This document shows positions 1 to 8,876 of a stretch of DNA of 64,000 nt, piece after piece. Every line of letters starts with the position of its first letter. The first letter of the stretch is position 1. The notes under the pieces were generated by a model. It did not search any database, was not told the origin of the DNA, and worked only from the letters and a program-made list of their open reading frames with translations. The stretch spans positions 1-64,000 of the forward strand of contig CACHKQ010000002.1 of the NCBI GenBank assembly GCA_902580445.1. The letters are read 5' to 3'. The position numbers were made by a program, and so were the translations under genes. This DNA is from an uncultured Pelagibacteraceae bacterium. GTDB lineage: Bacteria; Pseudomonadota; Alphaproteobacteria; Pelagibacterales; Pelagibacteraceae.

Positions 1-145
1 CAAATACATATTTTTTTCCAATTTCGCTAATAGTAGCTTTGATGATATTGCCTTCTTTTAAATCTCTTTTTTTTAGATCTTCTTTTAATAGTGCTTCAAA
101 TTCTTTTGCACCAGGGCTTTTAGATGCCTCAGTTTTAATTTCCAT
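1..145 (-). CDS. rpsA: 30S ribosomal protein S1, N-terminal part (runs off left edge)
   Basis: Only the first 48 codons are inside the window. The translation starts MEIKTEASKSPGAKEFEALL and reaches the beginning of the first S1 domain (GNIIKATISEIGKKYVF). This matches the start of alphaproteobacterial ribosomal protein S1, which binds mRNA on the small ribosomal subunit. The start ATG (143-145, minus strand) overlaps the 3' end of cmk by 11 bases, in the common cmk-rpsA order, so the two are probably co-transcribed. Identification rests on a short stretch plus context. Confidence 0.85.
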   Translation of the reverse strand, partial: MEIKTEASKSPGAKEFEALLKEDLKKRDLKEGNIIKATISEIGKKYVF

Positions 146-797
146 ACTTATCTAAAATCTTTCTATCCATGTGTTTACTCATTTTATTAATCATCATAGT
201 TATATTTCTGTCTTTTCCGGTGTCCACAATTACCGCATCAGGGCTTTTTAGTAAAGGGCTGTTTTTTCTTAAAACATCTCTTAAATTACGATTTTGAAGC
301 TCTTTTTTAACATTTTTAAATTTTAAAAATTTATTTTTTTTCTTTAATTCTTTAAATCTTCTTTTTGCAGCAATTTTTAAGTTACAAATAAAAAAAAACT
401 TTAAGTCTGCTTTGGGCAAAATTACTGTTCCTATATCTCGTCCCTCAATACAAACTTTTTTATGTTTCGATGCAAAATTTTGTTGGAACTTTTTTAGTAT
501 ATTTCTAATTTTTTTTTGTTTTGCAATAATGGAGGTATATTCAGAAATCTTCGATGAATGAAGATTAACTTTATTTATTTTATTATAGTTCAATTTTTTA
601 AACTTTAATTTTAAAAATTTAATTTTATTTTTTGGTTTATATTTTAGAAGTTGTTGGCCTGCGTACCTATAAAGTAGACCAGACGATAAAAATTTTAATC
701 CATATTTCCTAGATATAATTTTAGAACCTGTTGTTTTGCCACTTGCTGCACTTCCATCTGCAGCTACAATAAATTTATTATTTTTTTTTAATTTCAT
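135..797 (-). CDS. cmk: Cytidylate kinase
   Basis: Phosphorylates CMP and dCMP with ATP in the cytoplasm (pyrimidine salvage and supply). The 220-residue protein has normal family length. It has a P-loop GSAASGKT at residues 15-22 and the family motif EGRDIGTVILP near residue 118, where arginine and aspartate contact the substrate. The start overlaps the end of aroA by 20 bases and the 3' end overlaps rpsA by 11, giving an aroA-cmk-rpsA operon as in many Proteobacteria. The middle is lysine-rich, as expected from the AT bias. Confidence 0.96.
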   Translation of the reverse strand: MKLKKNNKFIVAADGSAASGKTTGSKIISRKYGLKFLSSGLLYRYAGQQLLKYKPKNKIKFLKLKFKKLNYNKINKVNLHSSKISEYTSIIAKQKKIRNILKKFQQNFASKHKKVCIEGRDIGTVILPKADLKFFFICNLKIAAKRRFKELKKKNKFLKFKNVKKELQNRNLRDVLRKNSPLLKSPDAVIVDTGKDRNITMMINKMSKHMDRKILDKYGN

Positions 798-2124
798 ATT
801 TTCCGCCTAATTTTTTCACTATTTTTAAAAAAGATGGAGATGATGTATTCACGGTCTCAAATCCATTTATAATAATTTTTAAGTCAGCACATATTGCTAA
901 TACCACACAAGACATTGCTATTCTGTGATCATTTAATGAATTAATTTTTAAAAAATTATTTCTTTTTATAAAAGTTTTTCCACCTTTAATTGTGATCGAG
1001 TCACTTGATGACTTGCACTTAATTCCAAGTTTCACTAAAATTTTTTTCATCTCAATAATTCTGTTTGATTCTTTATTAGCAAGCTCACGAATGCCAGAAA
1101 ACTTTGATGTTCCCTTTAGAAAAGCAGCTATTATAAACATTATAGGATATTCATCAGTTGCAGTCAGGTAGTGTGAGAAATTAGTTTTTAAAAAATTAAT
1201 TTTACTACTTTTAATTAAAATGTCTCCCACATATTCGCTATTAATTTTTTTTCTATTAACAATATGTATTTGAGCTCCGTTTTTTTTTAAAATATTATAG
1301 AAACCTAGTCTTTTTGGATTTACACAAACGTTTTTAATTTTAAGTCGTGAATTTTTATTCAACAAACATATTGCGGCATAAAAAGCTGCAGATGATGGGT
1401 CAGAAGGTATTTTAATATTTAACGGATCTAATGTTTTTTTACCAGAAATTTTTATTATATCTTTTTTATTTTTGAATAATATACTTGTTGAATTTTTAGT
1501 AAGTAAATTTTCTGTATGGTCTCGTGTTTTATATTTTTCTAAAACTGTCGTAGTTCCATAGGAATTTAAAGCTGCTAATATCGCAGCACTTTTAAGCTGC
1601 GCGGAACTTCCAGCAATATACTTTATTCCAACCGGGAAATTTGAGGATCTCAATTTGAATGGAAGACGAACTGTATTTTTAGGAAAAACCTCTGCCCCAA
1701 ATTCACTTAAAAGGGAGATGAGTTTGGACATATTTCTTTTTTTTAACGAACTATCTCCGGTAAGATTTACTTGAATATTCGGCGTTGTAGAAATTATTGA
1801 ACTTATAAGCCGTAGAGCTGTCCCACTATTACCTAAATCTAAAAGGGTATTTTTTTTTGCATAATATGATCCGAGCCCTTTACCAAAGATTTTATATTTA
1901 TTTTTTCCTTCCTTGATTATTTTGCAATTCAATTTTTTTAGACAGTCTATTGTTGAGAAAACGTCTTCACTTAAAAGAACGTTTGATATTCTAGAAATAC
2001 CTTGGCTTATTGATCCAATTAAAAAAGATCTAATAGAAATTGATTTATCAGGGTCTGCTTCAATAACTTTATTAAATTCGTTAATTTTATTGTTTAATAT
2101 TACGGAGTAGCTTTTAACTGCCAT
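778..2124 (-). CDS. aroA: 3-phosphoshikimate 1-carboxyvinyltransferase (EPSP synthase)
   Basis: Joins shikimate-3-phosphate and phosphoenolpyruvate in the shikimate pathway to aromatic amino acids. The 448-residue protein carries the LDLGNSGTALRL motif (around residue 94), the DPSSAAFYAA segment, the TDEYP segment with the catalytic aspartate, and the phosphate-binding KES-x-RI segment near residue 350. That last motif reads KESNRI where KESDR or KETDR is usual, a conservative change of uncertain effect. It lies between lptB (5-base gap) and cmk (overlap), all on the minus strand. Confidence 0.96.
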   Translation of the reverse strand: MAVKSYSVILNNKINEFNKVIEADPDKSISIRSFLIGSISQGISRISNVLLSEDVFSTIDCLKKLNCKIIKEGKNKYKIFGKGLGSYYAKKNTLLDLGNSGTALRLISSIISTTPNIQVNLTGDSSLKKRNMSKLISLLSEFGAEVFPKNTVRLPFKLRSSNFPVGIKYIAGSSAQLKSAAILAALNSYGTTTVLEKYKTRDHTENLLTKNSTSILFKNKKDIIKISGKKTLDPLNIKIPSDPSSAAFYAAICLLNKNSRLKIKNVCVNPKRLGFYNILKKNGAQIHIVNRKKINSEYVGDILIKSSKINFLKTNFSHYLTATDEYPIMFIIAAFLKGTSKFSGIRELANKESNRIIEMKKILVKLGIKCKSSSDSITIKGGKTFIKRNNFLKINSLNDHRIAMSCVVLAICADLKIIINGFETVNTSSPSFLKIVKKLGGKYEIKKK

Positions 2125-2129
2125 ACTTT

Positions 2130-2885
2130 TTAATTTTCATAAGAACCAAAATATAATTCTCTAGCTTTTTCAGATTTTAATATTTCTTTTGGTTTTCCAG
2201 AAGCAATTATAGTTTGTTCACCAATTACCATGGCCCTATCAACTATTTCAAAAAGATTCTGTACTTGGTGATCAGTCACAATTACTCCACAACCATAAGA
2301 TTGTAATTTCAATATAAATTTTTGAATATCTTGAACAACAATTGGATCTAAAGCTGCCATTGGTTCGTCTAACAATATCACTTTTGGCTCATTAATTAAT
2401 GTTCTAGCAATTTGAAGCCTTCTCACTTCTCCACCGGAAAGAGAATTTGCATTTATATTTCTAAGATGTTGTAAATTAAACTCTGTAAGTAATTTTTCTA
2501 CCATCAACTTTTGCTTATCAGTTCCTTTTATAGATATTTGGCAAATTCCTAAAAGATTCTCGAGCACTGACATATTGAATACACTTCTATATTGGCTTAA
2601 ATAAGCAATACCTAATTTTGCTCTTTCATGAATTGGTTTTGAGGTAATATCTTTTTGACCTAAAAAGATTGAACCACTTTCAACTTTATATTGCCCAATT
2701 ATCGAACCATAAAGTGTAGATTTTCCAGAACCATTCGGACCAATTAAACCCACTATTTCACCGGGAAATAAATCTAAATTTATTTTTTTTAAAATTGGTC
2801 TACCATCAAAAGATTTGCTTAAATTTTTAACCTGTAAAACTGGTTTATTTTTCTTAAACTTGATTATTCTAAAACTTTTTTTCAT
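2130..2885 (-). CDS. lptB: LPS export ABC transporter ATP-binding protein LptB
   Basis: Cytoplasmic ATPase that powers lipopolysaccharide extraction from the inner membrane with LptF, LptG and LptC. The 251 residues include Walker A GPNGSGKST (about 49-57), ABC signature LSGGEVRRLQ (about 149), Walker B VILLDEP (about 173) and a TDH switch histidine. It starts one base after the stop of the LptC-like gene, so the two are translationally linked. An lptA gene, which usually sits between lptC and lptB, is not present here. Confidence 0.93.
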   Translation of the reverse strand: MKKSFRIIKFKKNKPVLQVKNLSKSFDGRPILKKINLDLFPGEIVGLIGPNGSGKSTLYGSIIGQYKVESGSIFLGQKDITSKPIHERAKLGIAYLSQYRSVFNMSVLENLLGICQISIKGTDKQKLMVEKLLTEFNLQHLRNINANSLSGGEVRRLQIARTLINEPKVILLDEPMAALDPIVVQDIQKFILKLQSYGCGVIVTDHQVQNLFEIVDRAMVIGEQTIIASGKPKEILKSEKARELYFGSYEN

Positions 2886-3488
2886 TTAATAATTAACTTT
2901 TATATTAACTTTACTTTCATTGTACATACTAATCTTCATTTTTTTTTGAATTAAATCAACGTTAAGCTTATCAGCCGCCACATTACCTAAAGGACCCTCT
3001 CCAAATACGTTTCCCTGAACAATTAAATAGTTTTCAGAATTTACAAAGTTGGCTTTATCTGAGAATAATTTATTTTCTAGATAGTACATCTCAACATTTT
3101 CCTCAAATTCCATATTATTTGATATATTATCATAAATACCTTTGTCACTTAAAATTTTTAAAGTAGTGCCGTCTTTAAAAAAAAATCTACAAACTATTTT
3201 CTTCATATAAATAATATTTGACTCATTTGAAGTAAATTCTGCGTACTCAGCATTCAATACGAAGTCATTATCGTTCGAATCTTTACCCTCGTAAGTAATA
3301 TCTTCAAAAGTATTTAAACCCTCATTTTCAATTGCATCTTTTTCAATTTCTTTTTTAACAACTTTATCTAATGAAGCATCTTTATCTCCACTATAAAAAT
3401 ACGTAAAAAAAATTATAAATAACCCAAAAGATACTAATGAAATTTGTATTAATGTTTTTCTTTTAATTTTATTTTTACTTAATGCCAT
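2886..3488 (-). CDS. lptC: LptC-like LPS export periplasmic protein
   Basis: The 200-residue protein has one N-terminal membrane segment (about 13-30) and then a periplasmic region of alternating beta strands, as in LptC/OstA-fold proteins that pass LPS across the periplasm. Conserved-looking features are YxGxDxxxxxFxLxAEYAEF (about 65-86), the SDKGIYDN turn and the closing strand ending KVNIKVNY. It lies between kdsD (14-base overlap) and lptB, which supports LptC. Since no separate lptA is present, it could alternatively cover part of that role; this is inference. Confidence 0.75.
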   Translation of the reverse strand: MALSKNKIKRKTLIQISLVSFGLFIIFFTYFYSGDKDASLDKVVKKEIEKDAIENEGLNTFEDITYEGKDSNDNDFVLNAEYAEFTSNESNIIYMKKIVCRFFFKDGTTLKILSDKGIYDNISNNMEFEENVEMYYLENKLFSDKANFVNSENYLIVQGNVFGEGPLGNVAADKLNVDLIQKKMKISMYNESKVNIKVNY

Positions 3489-4434
3489 GGGTGAGTAGAT
3501 GGTGAATATGACAAATACCTTTTATTTTGCCTGAACTAGATGAAACAACTAGTGATGTAATTTTTTTTTGGTTCATTATAGATAGCGCTTTATATGCAGT
3601 TGTATCCTCATTTATTTTAAATGGATTTCTATTTGCAATTTTTTCAATTTTATCATTCTTTGAAAATTTCGCTAAACCTCGTCTACAATCCCCATCAGTA
3701 GCAATTGAAATTAATTTATTTTTATTCATAACCAAAACTAATCCTAGTTTTTTAGCGCTAATTACTTTTACCGCATCACCGATAGTTTTGTTTTTGTTTA
3801 TAGTTGGAATTTTTTTGCCACTTGTCATAATATCTTTTACTAAAAGAAGGTTTTTTCCAAGACTGCCTCCTTTATGGTACCTTTTAAAAATCTCTTTAGA
3901 AAATTTTTTCTTGTATTGAATTGCAGCACACAATGAATCGCCTAATACTAAAGTCATAGTTGTACTTGACGTTGGAACAATTGATGAAATATCTGCCTCT
4001 TTTACTTTTGGTAATAATAATTTTATATCACTTGCTTTTAATAAAATACTGTCCTTCAAACTCGCAATACCAATTACTTTAATTGAGAATCTATTTGCAT
4101 AGTTTAGCATGTCAGCTAGTTCTTCTGAATTTCCTGAATAAGAAAAAATTAAAAGGACATCTTTCTTTTCAATCTGACCCATGTCACCATGTCTTGCTGT
4201 ACCTGGATCGCAAAAAAAACTTGATACCCCAATACTTGATAATGTTGCAGATACTTTTCTTGCTATTAAACCAGATTTACCAACACCTGCACAAATTACT
4301 TTACCTTTACAAGTTGCAAGCACATCAACCGCTTTAGCAAATGATGAGTTGAAAACTTTATTGATTTTTTTTAACTCAGAAATTTGAACTGCTGCTGATT
4401 TTTTTCCAATTTTTATGTAATTTTTTTTACTCAT
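3475..4434 (-). CDS. kdsD: Arabinose-5-phosphate isomerase (KdsD/KpsF family)
   Basis: Converts ribulose-5-phosphate to arabinose-5-phosphate, the first step toward Kdo of the LPS core. The 319 residues contain an N-terminal SIS sugar-isomerase domain (GKSGLIARKVSATLSS near 52, RHGDMGQIEKKDV, SYSGNSEEL) followed by two CBS domains (about 200-319). Length and order match the family. It is followed by the LPS-export genes lptC and lptB, and kdsB is at 27.1 kb. Its ATG shares one base with the stop of the upstream rnd. Confidence 0.95.
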   Translation of the reverse strand: MSKKNYIKIGKKSAAVQISELKKINKVFNSSFAKAVDVLATCKGKVICAGVGKSGLIARKVSATLSSIGVSSFFCDPGTARHGDMGQIEKKDVLLIFSYSGNSEELADMLNYANRFSIKVIGIASLKDSILLKASDIKLLLPKVKEADISSIVPTSSTTMTLVLGDSLCAAIQYKKKFSKEIFKRYHKGGSLGKNLLLVKDIMTSGKKIPTINKNKTIGDAVKVISAKKLGLVLVMNKNKLISIATDGDCRRGLAKFSKNDKIEKIANRNPFKINEDTTAYKALSIMNQKKITSLVVSSSSGKIKGICHIHHLLTHGIK

Positions 4435-5057
4435 TAATGTTCAAAAATATCAAACTTAAATCCAGATTGGTCTAATTTAATTCTCGTATCTAAAAACTTA
4501 ATACAGCTCTCATATAAATCCATTCTCTTTTCTCTGATCAGCATTTTTTCTAATTCTGCTTTTATTTTATGAAGAAATATTACATCATTAGCTGCGTACT
4601 CTAATTGTTTGGTACTAAATTCGTTTATATCTTTATTCCAATCGCTACTACTAGCTCTTTTATCTAAATTTTTATTACAAAATTCGAAAACTAAGTTTTT
4701 AAGTCCATGTTGATCTGTGTAAGTTCGAACAACTTTACTAGCAATTTTAGTATCAAAAATATTTTTAATTTTGCACTTAAGGAAAAATTCTAACGCGCTT
4801 TTATCAAATCTTAAAAAGTGACCAATTTTTAAAATTTTATCGTTTTCTAAAATCGAGACTAAATTTGGTGCTTTATAAGTTTTTCTATCGGGCTGAATTA
4901 CGTAAACCTCTCCTTTTGCATCACAAATTTGTATTAAACTTAATTTGTCTCTTTCAGGTATTTTTAATCCGGTAGCTTCAGTATCTATAGCAATACTATC
5001 TTTTATCTGTGAGACAATTTCTTTAGGCAAATCGTTTGAAAATTTATTAATCTTCAT
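4434..5057 (-). CDS. rnd: Ribonuclease D-like 3'-5' exonuclease
   Basis: DEDD-family 3'-5' exoribonuclease. The 207-residue protein holds only the catalytic domain: motif I IAIDTEATGL (about 23-31), motif II with GHFLRFDKSALEFF (about 78), and motif III YAANDVIFLHKIK (about 154). It lacks the C-terminal HRDC domains of E. coli RNase D, as is common for the short alphaproteobacterial form. It heads the kdsD-lptC-lptB string and is divergent from the NDUFA9-like gene only 18 bases away. Confidence 0.9.
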   Translation of the reverse strand: MKINKFSNDLPKEIVSQIKDSIAIDTEATGLKIPERDKLSLIQICDAKGEVYVIQPDRKTYKAPNLVSILENDKILKIGHFLRFDKSALEFFLKCKIKNIFDTKIASKVVRTYTDQHGLKNLVFEFCNKNLDKRASSSDWNKDINEFSTKQLEYAANDVIFLHKIKAELEKMLIREKRMDLYESCIKFLDTRIKLDQSGFKFDIFEH

Positions 5058-5075
5058 ATACTTATTCTAATTACC

Positions 5076-6020
5076 ATGAATAATTACCCAATAGCAACAA
5101 TTCTAGGCGGTGGTGGTTTTATAGGACGTTATCTTGTCAGAAATTTGACCAGAAAGAACTTCAGATGCATTATTCCAACACGTAATCCCTTTACAAAAAC
5201 GTATTTAAAGACTCAAGCGCCTCCCGGGGCCATAGAGATAATCAAATTTGGTCAAAATAATTTCGATGAGATTAAAAATGCAATTGAAAACTCAGACGTA
5301 GTTATAAATCTTTGCGGCATATTATTTGAAAACAGAAAACAAAAATTTAATACGGTTCATGCTGAACTCCCTGAAAGTATTGCAAAGTTATGTAAAAAAT
5401 CAGATGTAAAAAAATTTATACATGTTTCAGCAATAGGCGCGAACAAAGACTCTAAGTCTAAATACCAACAATCTAAATTTCTAGGAGAAGAAAAAGCATT
5501 AAATAATTTTGATAAAACAGTAATAATTAGACCGAGTGTTGTAATAGGAAATGAAGACAATTTTACAAATTTATTTGCTAAACTAAGTTTGTCTCCGATT
5601 ATACCAGTTGTTAACACCAGTTATAAATTTGAACCAATTTTTGTGAACGATGTGGCAAAAGCAATTTTAAAGGCAATAGAGACGAAAAATAATGAAGGCA
5701 AAATTTATGAATTGGGTGGCGGTAGAGTTATCAGTTTTGGTGATATGATTAAATTAATTTTAAAAGTAATTGGAAAAAAAAGAATAGTTGCTGATGTACC
5801 AATGACGCTTGCAAAAATACAGGGATCCTTATTAAGCTTACTGCCAATTGATCCAGTAATAACAAAAGATCAATGCATAATTCTTTCTGAAAAAGATAAT
5901 GTAGTATCAGGCGATCACTTAACCCTTGAAGATTTAAACATTAAGCCATCTGAAATTGAAAAAGAAATGGAAAAATGGCTGTGGCGTTACCGATCAGGTG
6001 GAGAATTCGCAAAAGTCTAG
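5076..6020 (+). CDS. Complex I NDUFA9-like NAD(P)-binding protein
   Basis: Atypical short-chain dehydrogenase/epimerase family protein of 314 residues. It has a Rossmann loop GGGGFIGRYL (about 11-20), a DVVINLCGILFE strand, and a degenerate active site (HVSAIGANKDSKSKYQQSKFLGE) in which Y and K of YxxxK are recognisable. This pattern fits the NDUFA9 subgroup, which helps assemble or stabilise NADH:ubiquinone oxidoreductase in Alphaproteobacteria and mitochondria. Its 3' end overlaps the convergent DAG-kinase-like gene by 4 bases. The exact role is inferred from the family. Confidence 0.85.
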   Translation: MNNYPIATILGGGGFIGRYLVRNLTRKNFRCIIPTRNPFTKTYLKTQAPPGAIEIIKFGQNNFDEIKNAIENSDVVINLCGILFENRKQKFNTVHAELPESIAKLCKKSDVKKFIHVSAIGANKDSKSKYQQSKFLGEEKALNNFDKTVIIRPSVVIGNEDNFTNLFAKLSLSPIIPVVNTSYKFEPIFVNDVAKAILKAIETKNNEGKIYELGGGRVISFGDMIKLILKVIGKKRIVADVPMTLAKIQGSLLSLLPIDPVITKDQCIILSEKDNVVSGDHLTLEDLNIKPSEIEKEMEKWLWRYRSGGEFAKV

Positions 6021-6916
6021 GGTACTAACAAGTTAAAAGATTTATCACTTTTTCTAATTATTAATTTGTCTTCAAAACCAAAGTCCTCACCATCTATTTG
6101 TGAGAGAACTTTATTTTCAAGTTTATCAATTTCTAACTTATCAAGCTCTTTAGTAATAATACTTTTTGCTCTACTTAAATCTCCTTTTGATAATATTAGC
6201 CAAAGGTAATATAAAATTTTAATTCTTGAAAGATCTTCAAATATATAAGCAATAACTTTATTATCAAAAATATTTGTTTTTTTCGTAATAGAGTGTGGTC
6301 CTGCATAATATTTTGAATTTGTTACAAGTACCCAATCGGCTTTAATTATTTTTCCATCGACATTAACTTTCATCTTTTTATTTTTTAGAAATATAAAATG
6401 TTGCAGACCTTTAAGCGCAAAAATTATCTTACCTAAATATTTTTTAATTTGAGAGTCTATTGAATGCACAATCTCTGAGTCAAAACCAATCCCAGCCATA
6501 AGAAAGAAATATTTATCATTAATTTTTGCAAGATTAATTTTTTTGGTGTTTTCTGAAACAAGTACTTTGTAAATTTCTTTAGCTTTTTTTTCTATTTGTG
6601 TTTCAATCTGAAGTATATTTGCTGTTCCTGCAGGTATGTAACCGATAATAGGCTTATCAATGTCTTTATACTTATTTATGATCTGATTTATTCCAAAACA
6701 TACTGAACCATCACCACCTGCAATTACGACTCTATCTGTGTTATTTTTTGATAATTCACTAAAAACTTTTTCAGCATCTTTTTCAGAGCTGGTTTTAAAT
6801 AACTCTACCGAATGATCTATTTTAAGAAGCTCTATTACTTTGTTGATAAGCTTTAATTTTCTTCCACCTGCTGCGTTAGCATTAAAAATGATGGAAAATT
6901 TTAATTTTTTATTCAT
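6017..6916 (-). CDS. Diacylglycerol kinase family lipid kinase (YegS/DagK-like)
   Basis: The 299-residue protein has the DAG-kinase catalytic signature VVIAGGDGSVCFG (about 62-74) and an IGYIPAGTANILQ motif (about 91), with the beta-sandwich C-terminal domain of YegS/DgkB proteins. The likely reaction is ATP-dependent phosphorylation of diacylglycerol or a related lipid at the inner membrane. It is divergent from the plcP-agt pair across a 60-base gap. That placement suggests a role in recycling the diacylglycerol that PlcP would release, but this link is inference. Confidence 0.85.
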   Translation of the reverse strand: MNKKLKFSIIFNANAAGGRKLKLINKVIELLKIDHSVELFKTSSEKDAEKVFSELSKNNTDRVVIAGGDGSVCFGINQIINKYKDIDKPIIGYIPAGTANILQIETQIEKKAKEIYKVLVSENTKKINLAKINDKYFFLMAGIGFDSEIVHSIDSQIKKYLGKIIFALKGLQHFIFLKNKKMKVNVDGKIIKADWVLVTNSKYYAGPHSITKKTNIFDNKVIAYIFEDLSRIKILYYLWLILSKGDLSRAKSIITKELDKLEIDKLENKVLSQIDGEDFGFEDKLIIRKSDKSFNLLVP

Positions 6917-6917
6917 T

Positions 6918-6937
6918 TTTTAACATTTCTGTAACAT
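6918..6937 (+). promoter_or_regulatory. Pho-box-like direct repeat upstream of plcP
   Basis: The sequence TTTTAACATTTCTGTAACAT holds two (G/T)TAAC half-sites 11 bases apart, the spacing of PhoB half-sites. It lies 39 bases before the plcP start and immediately next to the start of the divergent DAG-kinase-like gene. A TATGAT hexamer follows at 6941-6946 and could be a -10 element, although it is closer than in E. coli Pho promoters. The same arrangement precedes pstS. PhoB binding itself is inferred. Confidence 0.6.
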
Positions 6938-6976
6938 ATTTATGATTCAACTAAAAGAAGAGATTCGTTTTATAAA

Positions 6977-7789
6977 ATGAAACAAATAAAATCTAGCGCC
7001 GAAGGAAAAATACTTACATTTAAAAGTATATTCATCTCAGATGTTCATCTAGGAACAGTTGGTTGCCAAGCAAATAAACTCTTAGAATTTTATAAACACA
7101 CAAGATCAGAAAATCTTTATTTGGTGGGAGACATCTTCGATATTTGGGCTCTCAAAAAAAGTTTTTTTTGGCCACAAGAACACAATGATGTCATTCAAAA
7201 AACTCTTAGAAAGGCAAGACACGGTACAAAAGTAAAATATATTACAGGAAACCACGATGAGATTTTTAGAAAGTTTGTTCCAATAAATTTTGGTGATGTT
7301 GAGTTAATAAACAAATGTATACATGAAACAGTTGATAAAAAAAAATATGTGGTAATTCATGGAGACCAGTGGGATGGTGTTATGAAATATGCACCCTGGT
7401 TATCTAAAGTGGGTGCCAACGCTTATAATTTATTATTAAGATTAAATAATTTAGTAAATTTTATTAGAAACATTTTTGGCAAGGAGAAGTGGTCGCTTGC
7501 AAAATTTTTAAAAAATAAAGTAAAGAATGTAGTTAAATATATAGGTGATTATGAAAAAACTGTATCTAGCTACGGTAAAAAGAAAAATGTCGATGGAATT
7601 ATTTGTGGACATATTCATTATGCTTCAAATCAAAATTTTGATGGAGTGAACTATTTAAATTGTGGTGATTGGGTAGAGAACTGCACTGCTCTTGTAGAGC
7701 ATCTAGATGGAAAAATGGAAATTATTAAGTGGGATGAAATTAGACAAGAAGTGGTAAATTACAGAACTCAGCTTAAAGAGGTAGTTTAA
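6977..7789 (+). CDS. plcP: PlcP-like metallophosphoesterase (phospholipid phosphodiesterase)
   Basis: Calcineurin-like phosphoesterase of the LpxH-related family, 270 residues. The metal-binding motifs are in order: DVHLG (22-26), GDIFD (about 51), GNHDE (about 85), HGDQWD (about 121) and GHIH (about 206). In marine bacteria and rhizobia, PlcP of this family removes phosphate-containing head groups from phospholipids under phosphorus starvation, giving diacylglycerol. The start is 5 bases upstream of a family-4 glycosyltransferase and downstream of a Pho-box-like repeat, matching known plcP-agt operons. LpxH is the alternative reading from domain alone. Confidence 0.82.
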   Translation: MKQIKSSAEGKILTFKSIFISDVHLGTVGCQANKLLEFYKHTRSENLYLVGDIFDIWALKKSFFWPQEHNDVIQKTLRKARHGTKVKYITGNHDEIFRKFVPINFGDVELINKCIHETVDKKKYVVIHGDQWDGVMKYAPWLSKVGANAYNLLLRLNNLVNFIRNIFGKEKWSLAKFLKNKVKNVVKYIGDYEKTVSSYGKKKNVDGIICGHIHYASNQNFDGVNYLNCGDWVENCTALVEHLDGKMEIIKWDEIRQEVVNYRTQLKEVV

Positions 7790-7794
7790 CATTT

Positions 7795-8829
7795 ATGAGA
7801 ATATTAATTGTTACGGATGCTTGTCCGGAACATGTTTTAAATGGTGTGACCAGATCTTATTCAAGATTAGAAATTGAATTAAAAAAAATGGGTCACAAAG
7901 TCAGCTACATTAAACCTACTCAATTTTTCACAGTTCCAATGCCCAAATATAATGAAATCAAATTAGCCATAAATGTATGGAAGGTTGGTAAATTAATTAA
8001 AAAAGAAATGATCGAAGCACAAAATAATAATGAACAGTTTAGAATACATATTGCTACAGAGGGACCTTTAGGACTATCAGCTAGAAGATATTTAGGTAGA
8101 AATAAGATAAAATTTACTTCAAGTTTTCACACTAGATTTGATAAATATCTAAAATTATATCTCCCTATAATACCCGAAAAAATATCCCAAAAATTTTTAA
8201 GTAACTTTCACAACAAAGCTGAAAGGGTATTAGTCACTACAGAGTCGATGAAAAAAGAATTAAGCGATATAGGGGTAATTAATGACAAAATGGTTGTTTG
8301 GACAAGAGGGGCAGATCATTTAGGAGAACCAAAGAAAATGACATTAAATTACAACAAACCAATTTTTGTTTATGTAGGAAGGATCGCATTGGAAAAAAAT
8401 ATTAAAGATTTTTTAGACCTTGATTTACCAGGTAAAAAAATATTAGTTGGTACAGGCCCCCATTTAAAAAAACTCACAAAAGAGTATCCTGATGCTAAGT
8501 TTGTTGGTCAAAAAACGAACGGTGAATTAGCTTCTTATTTTGCATCAGCTGACGTTTTTGTTTTTCCATCAAAAACGGAAACATTTGGAATTGTATGTAT
8601 AGAGTCTTTGATGGCAGGAACACCCGTAGCAGGTTACGCTGATTGCCCAGGTACAATGGATATTTTTAAATTAGCTAATGGAAAATCAATTGGTTGTCTT
8701 GATAAAGATTTAAAAAAAGCGGCTTTGACAGCTTTAAAAGCAGATAGAGACAACTGTAAAGAATTTGCTAAACAATTTACTTGGAAGAGATGTGCAGAGA
8801 TATTTATCAATAACACTGCAGTAAACTAA
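7795..8829 (+). CDS. agt: Agt-like glycosyltransferase (GT4) for glycolipid synthesis
   Basis: The 344-residue GT-B protein starts RILIVTDACPEHVLNGVTRS, a GT4 donor-side fold. It has FVYVGRIALEKNI (about 186) and the sugar-nucleotide E-x7-E motif in ETFGIVCIES (about 262). The gene follows plcP by 5 bases. In the plcP-agt system Agt glycosylates diacylglycerol to mono- or glucuronosyl-diacylglycerol, replacing phospholipids when phosphate is scarce. The sugar donor and acceptor cannot be read from the sequence, so the substrate is inferred from context. Confidence 0.8.
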   Translation: MRILIVTDACPEHVLNGVTRSYSRLEIELKKMGHKVSYIKPTQFFTVPMPKYNEIKLAINVWKVGKLIKKEMIEAQNNNEQFRIHIATEGPLGLSARRYLGRNKIKFTSSFHTRFDKYLKLYLPIIPEKISQKFLSNFHNKAERVLVTTESMKKELSDIGVINDKMVVWTRGADHLGEPKKMTLNYNKPIFVYVGRIALEKNIKDFLDLDLPGKKILVGTGPHLKKLTKEYPDAKFVGQKTNGELASYFASADVFVFPSKTETFGIVCIESLMAGTPVAGYADCPGTMDIFKLANGKSIGCLDKDLKKAALTALKADRDNCKEFAKQFTWKRCAEIFINNTAVN

Positions 8830-8864
8830 GACATATCTCCCCTTTAAATTAACCTTACTTCAAC

Positions 8865-8870
8865 TATAAT
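8865..8870 (+). promoter_or_regulatory. Candidate -10 element (TATAAT) for phoR
   Basis: A perfect TATAAT lies 6 bases before the phoR ATG at 8877, so transcription would start at or next to the start codon, giving a nearly leaderless mRNA. Just upstream, TTAAC (8850-8854) and TCAAC (8861-8865) are spaced 11 bases apart, a weak Pho-box resemblance. No clear -35 box is visible. In such AT-rich DNA a chance match is possible. Confidence 0.35.
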
Positions 8871-8876
8871 TAATTA

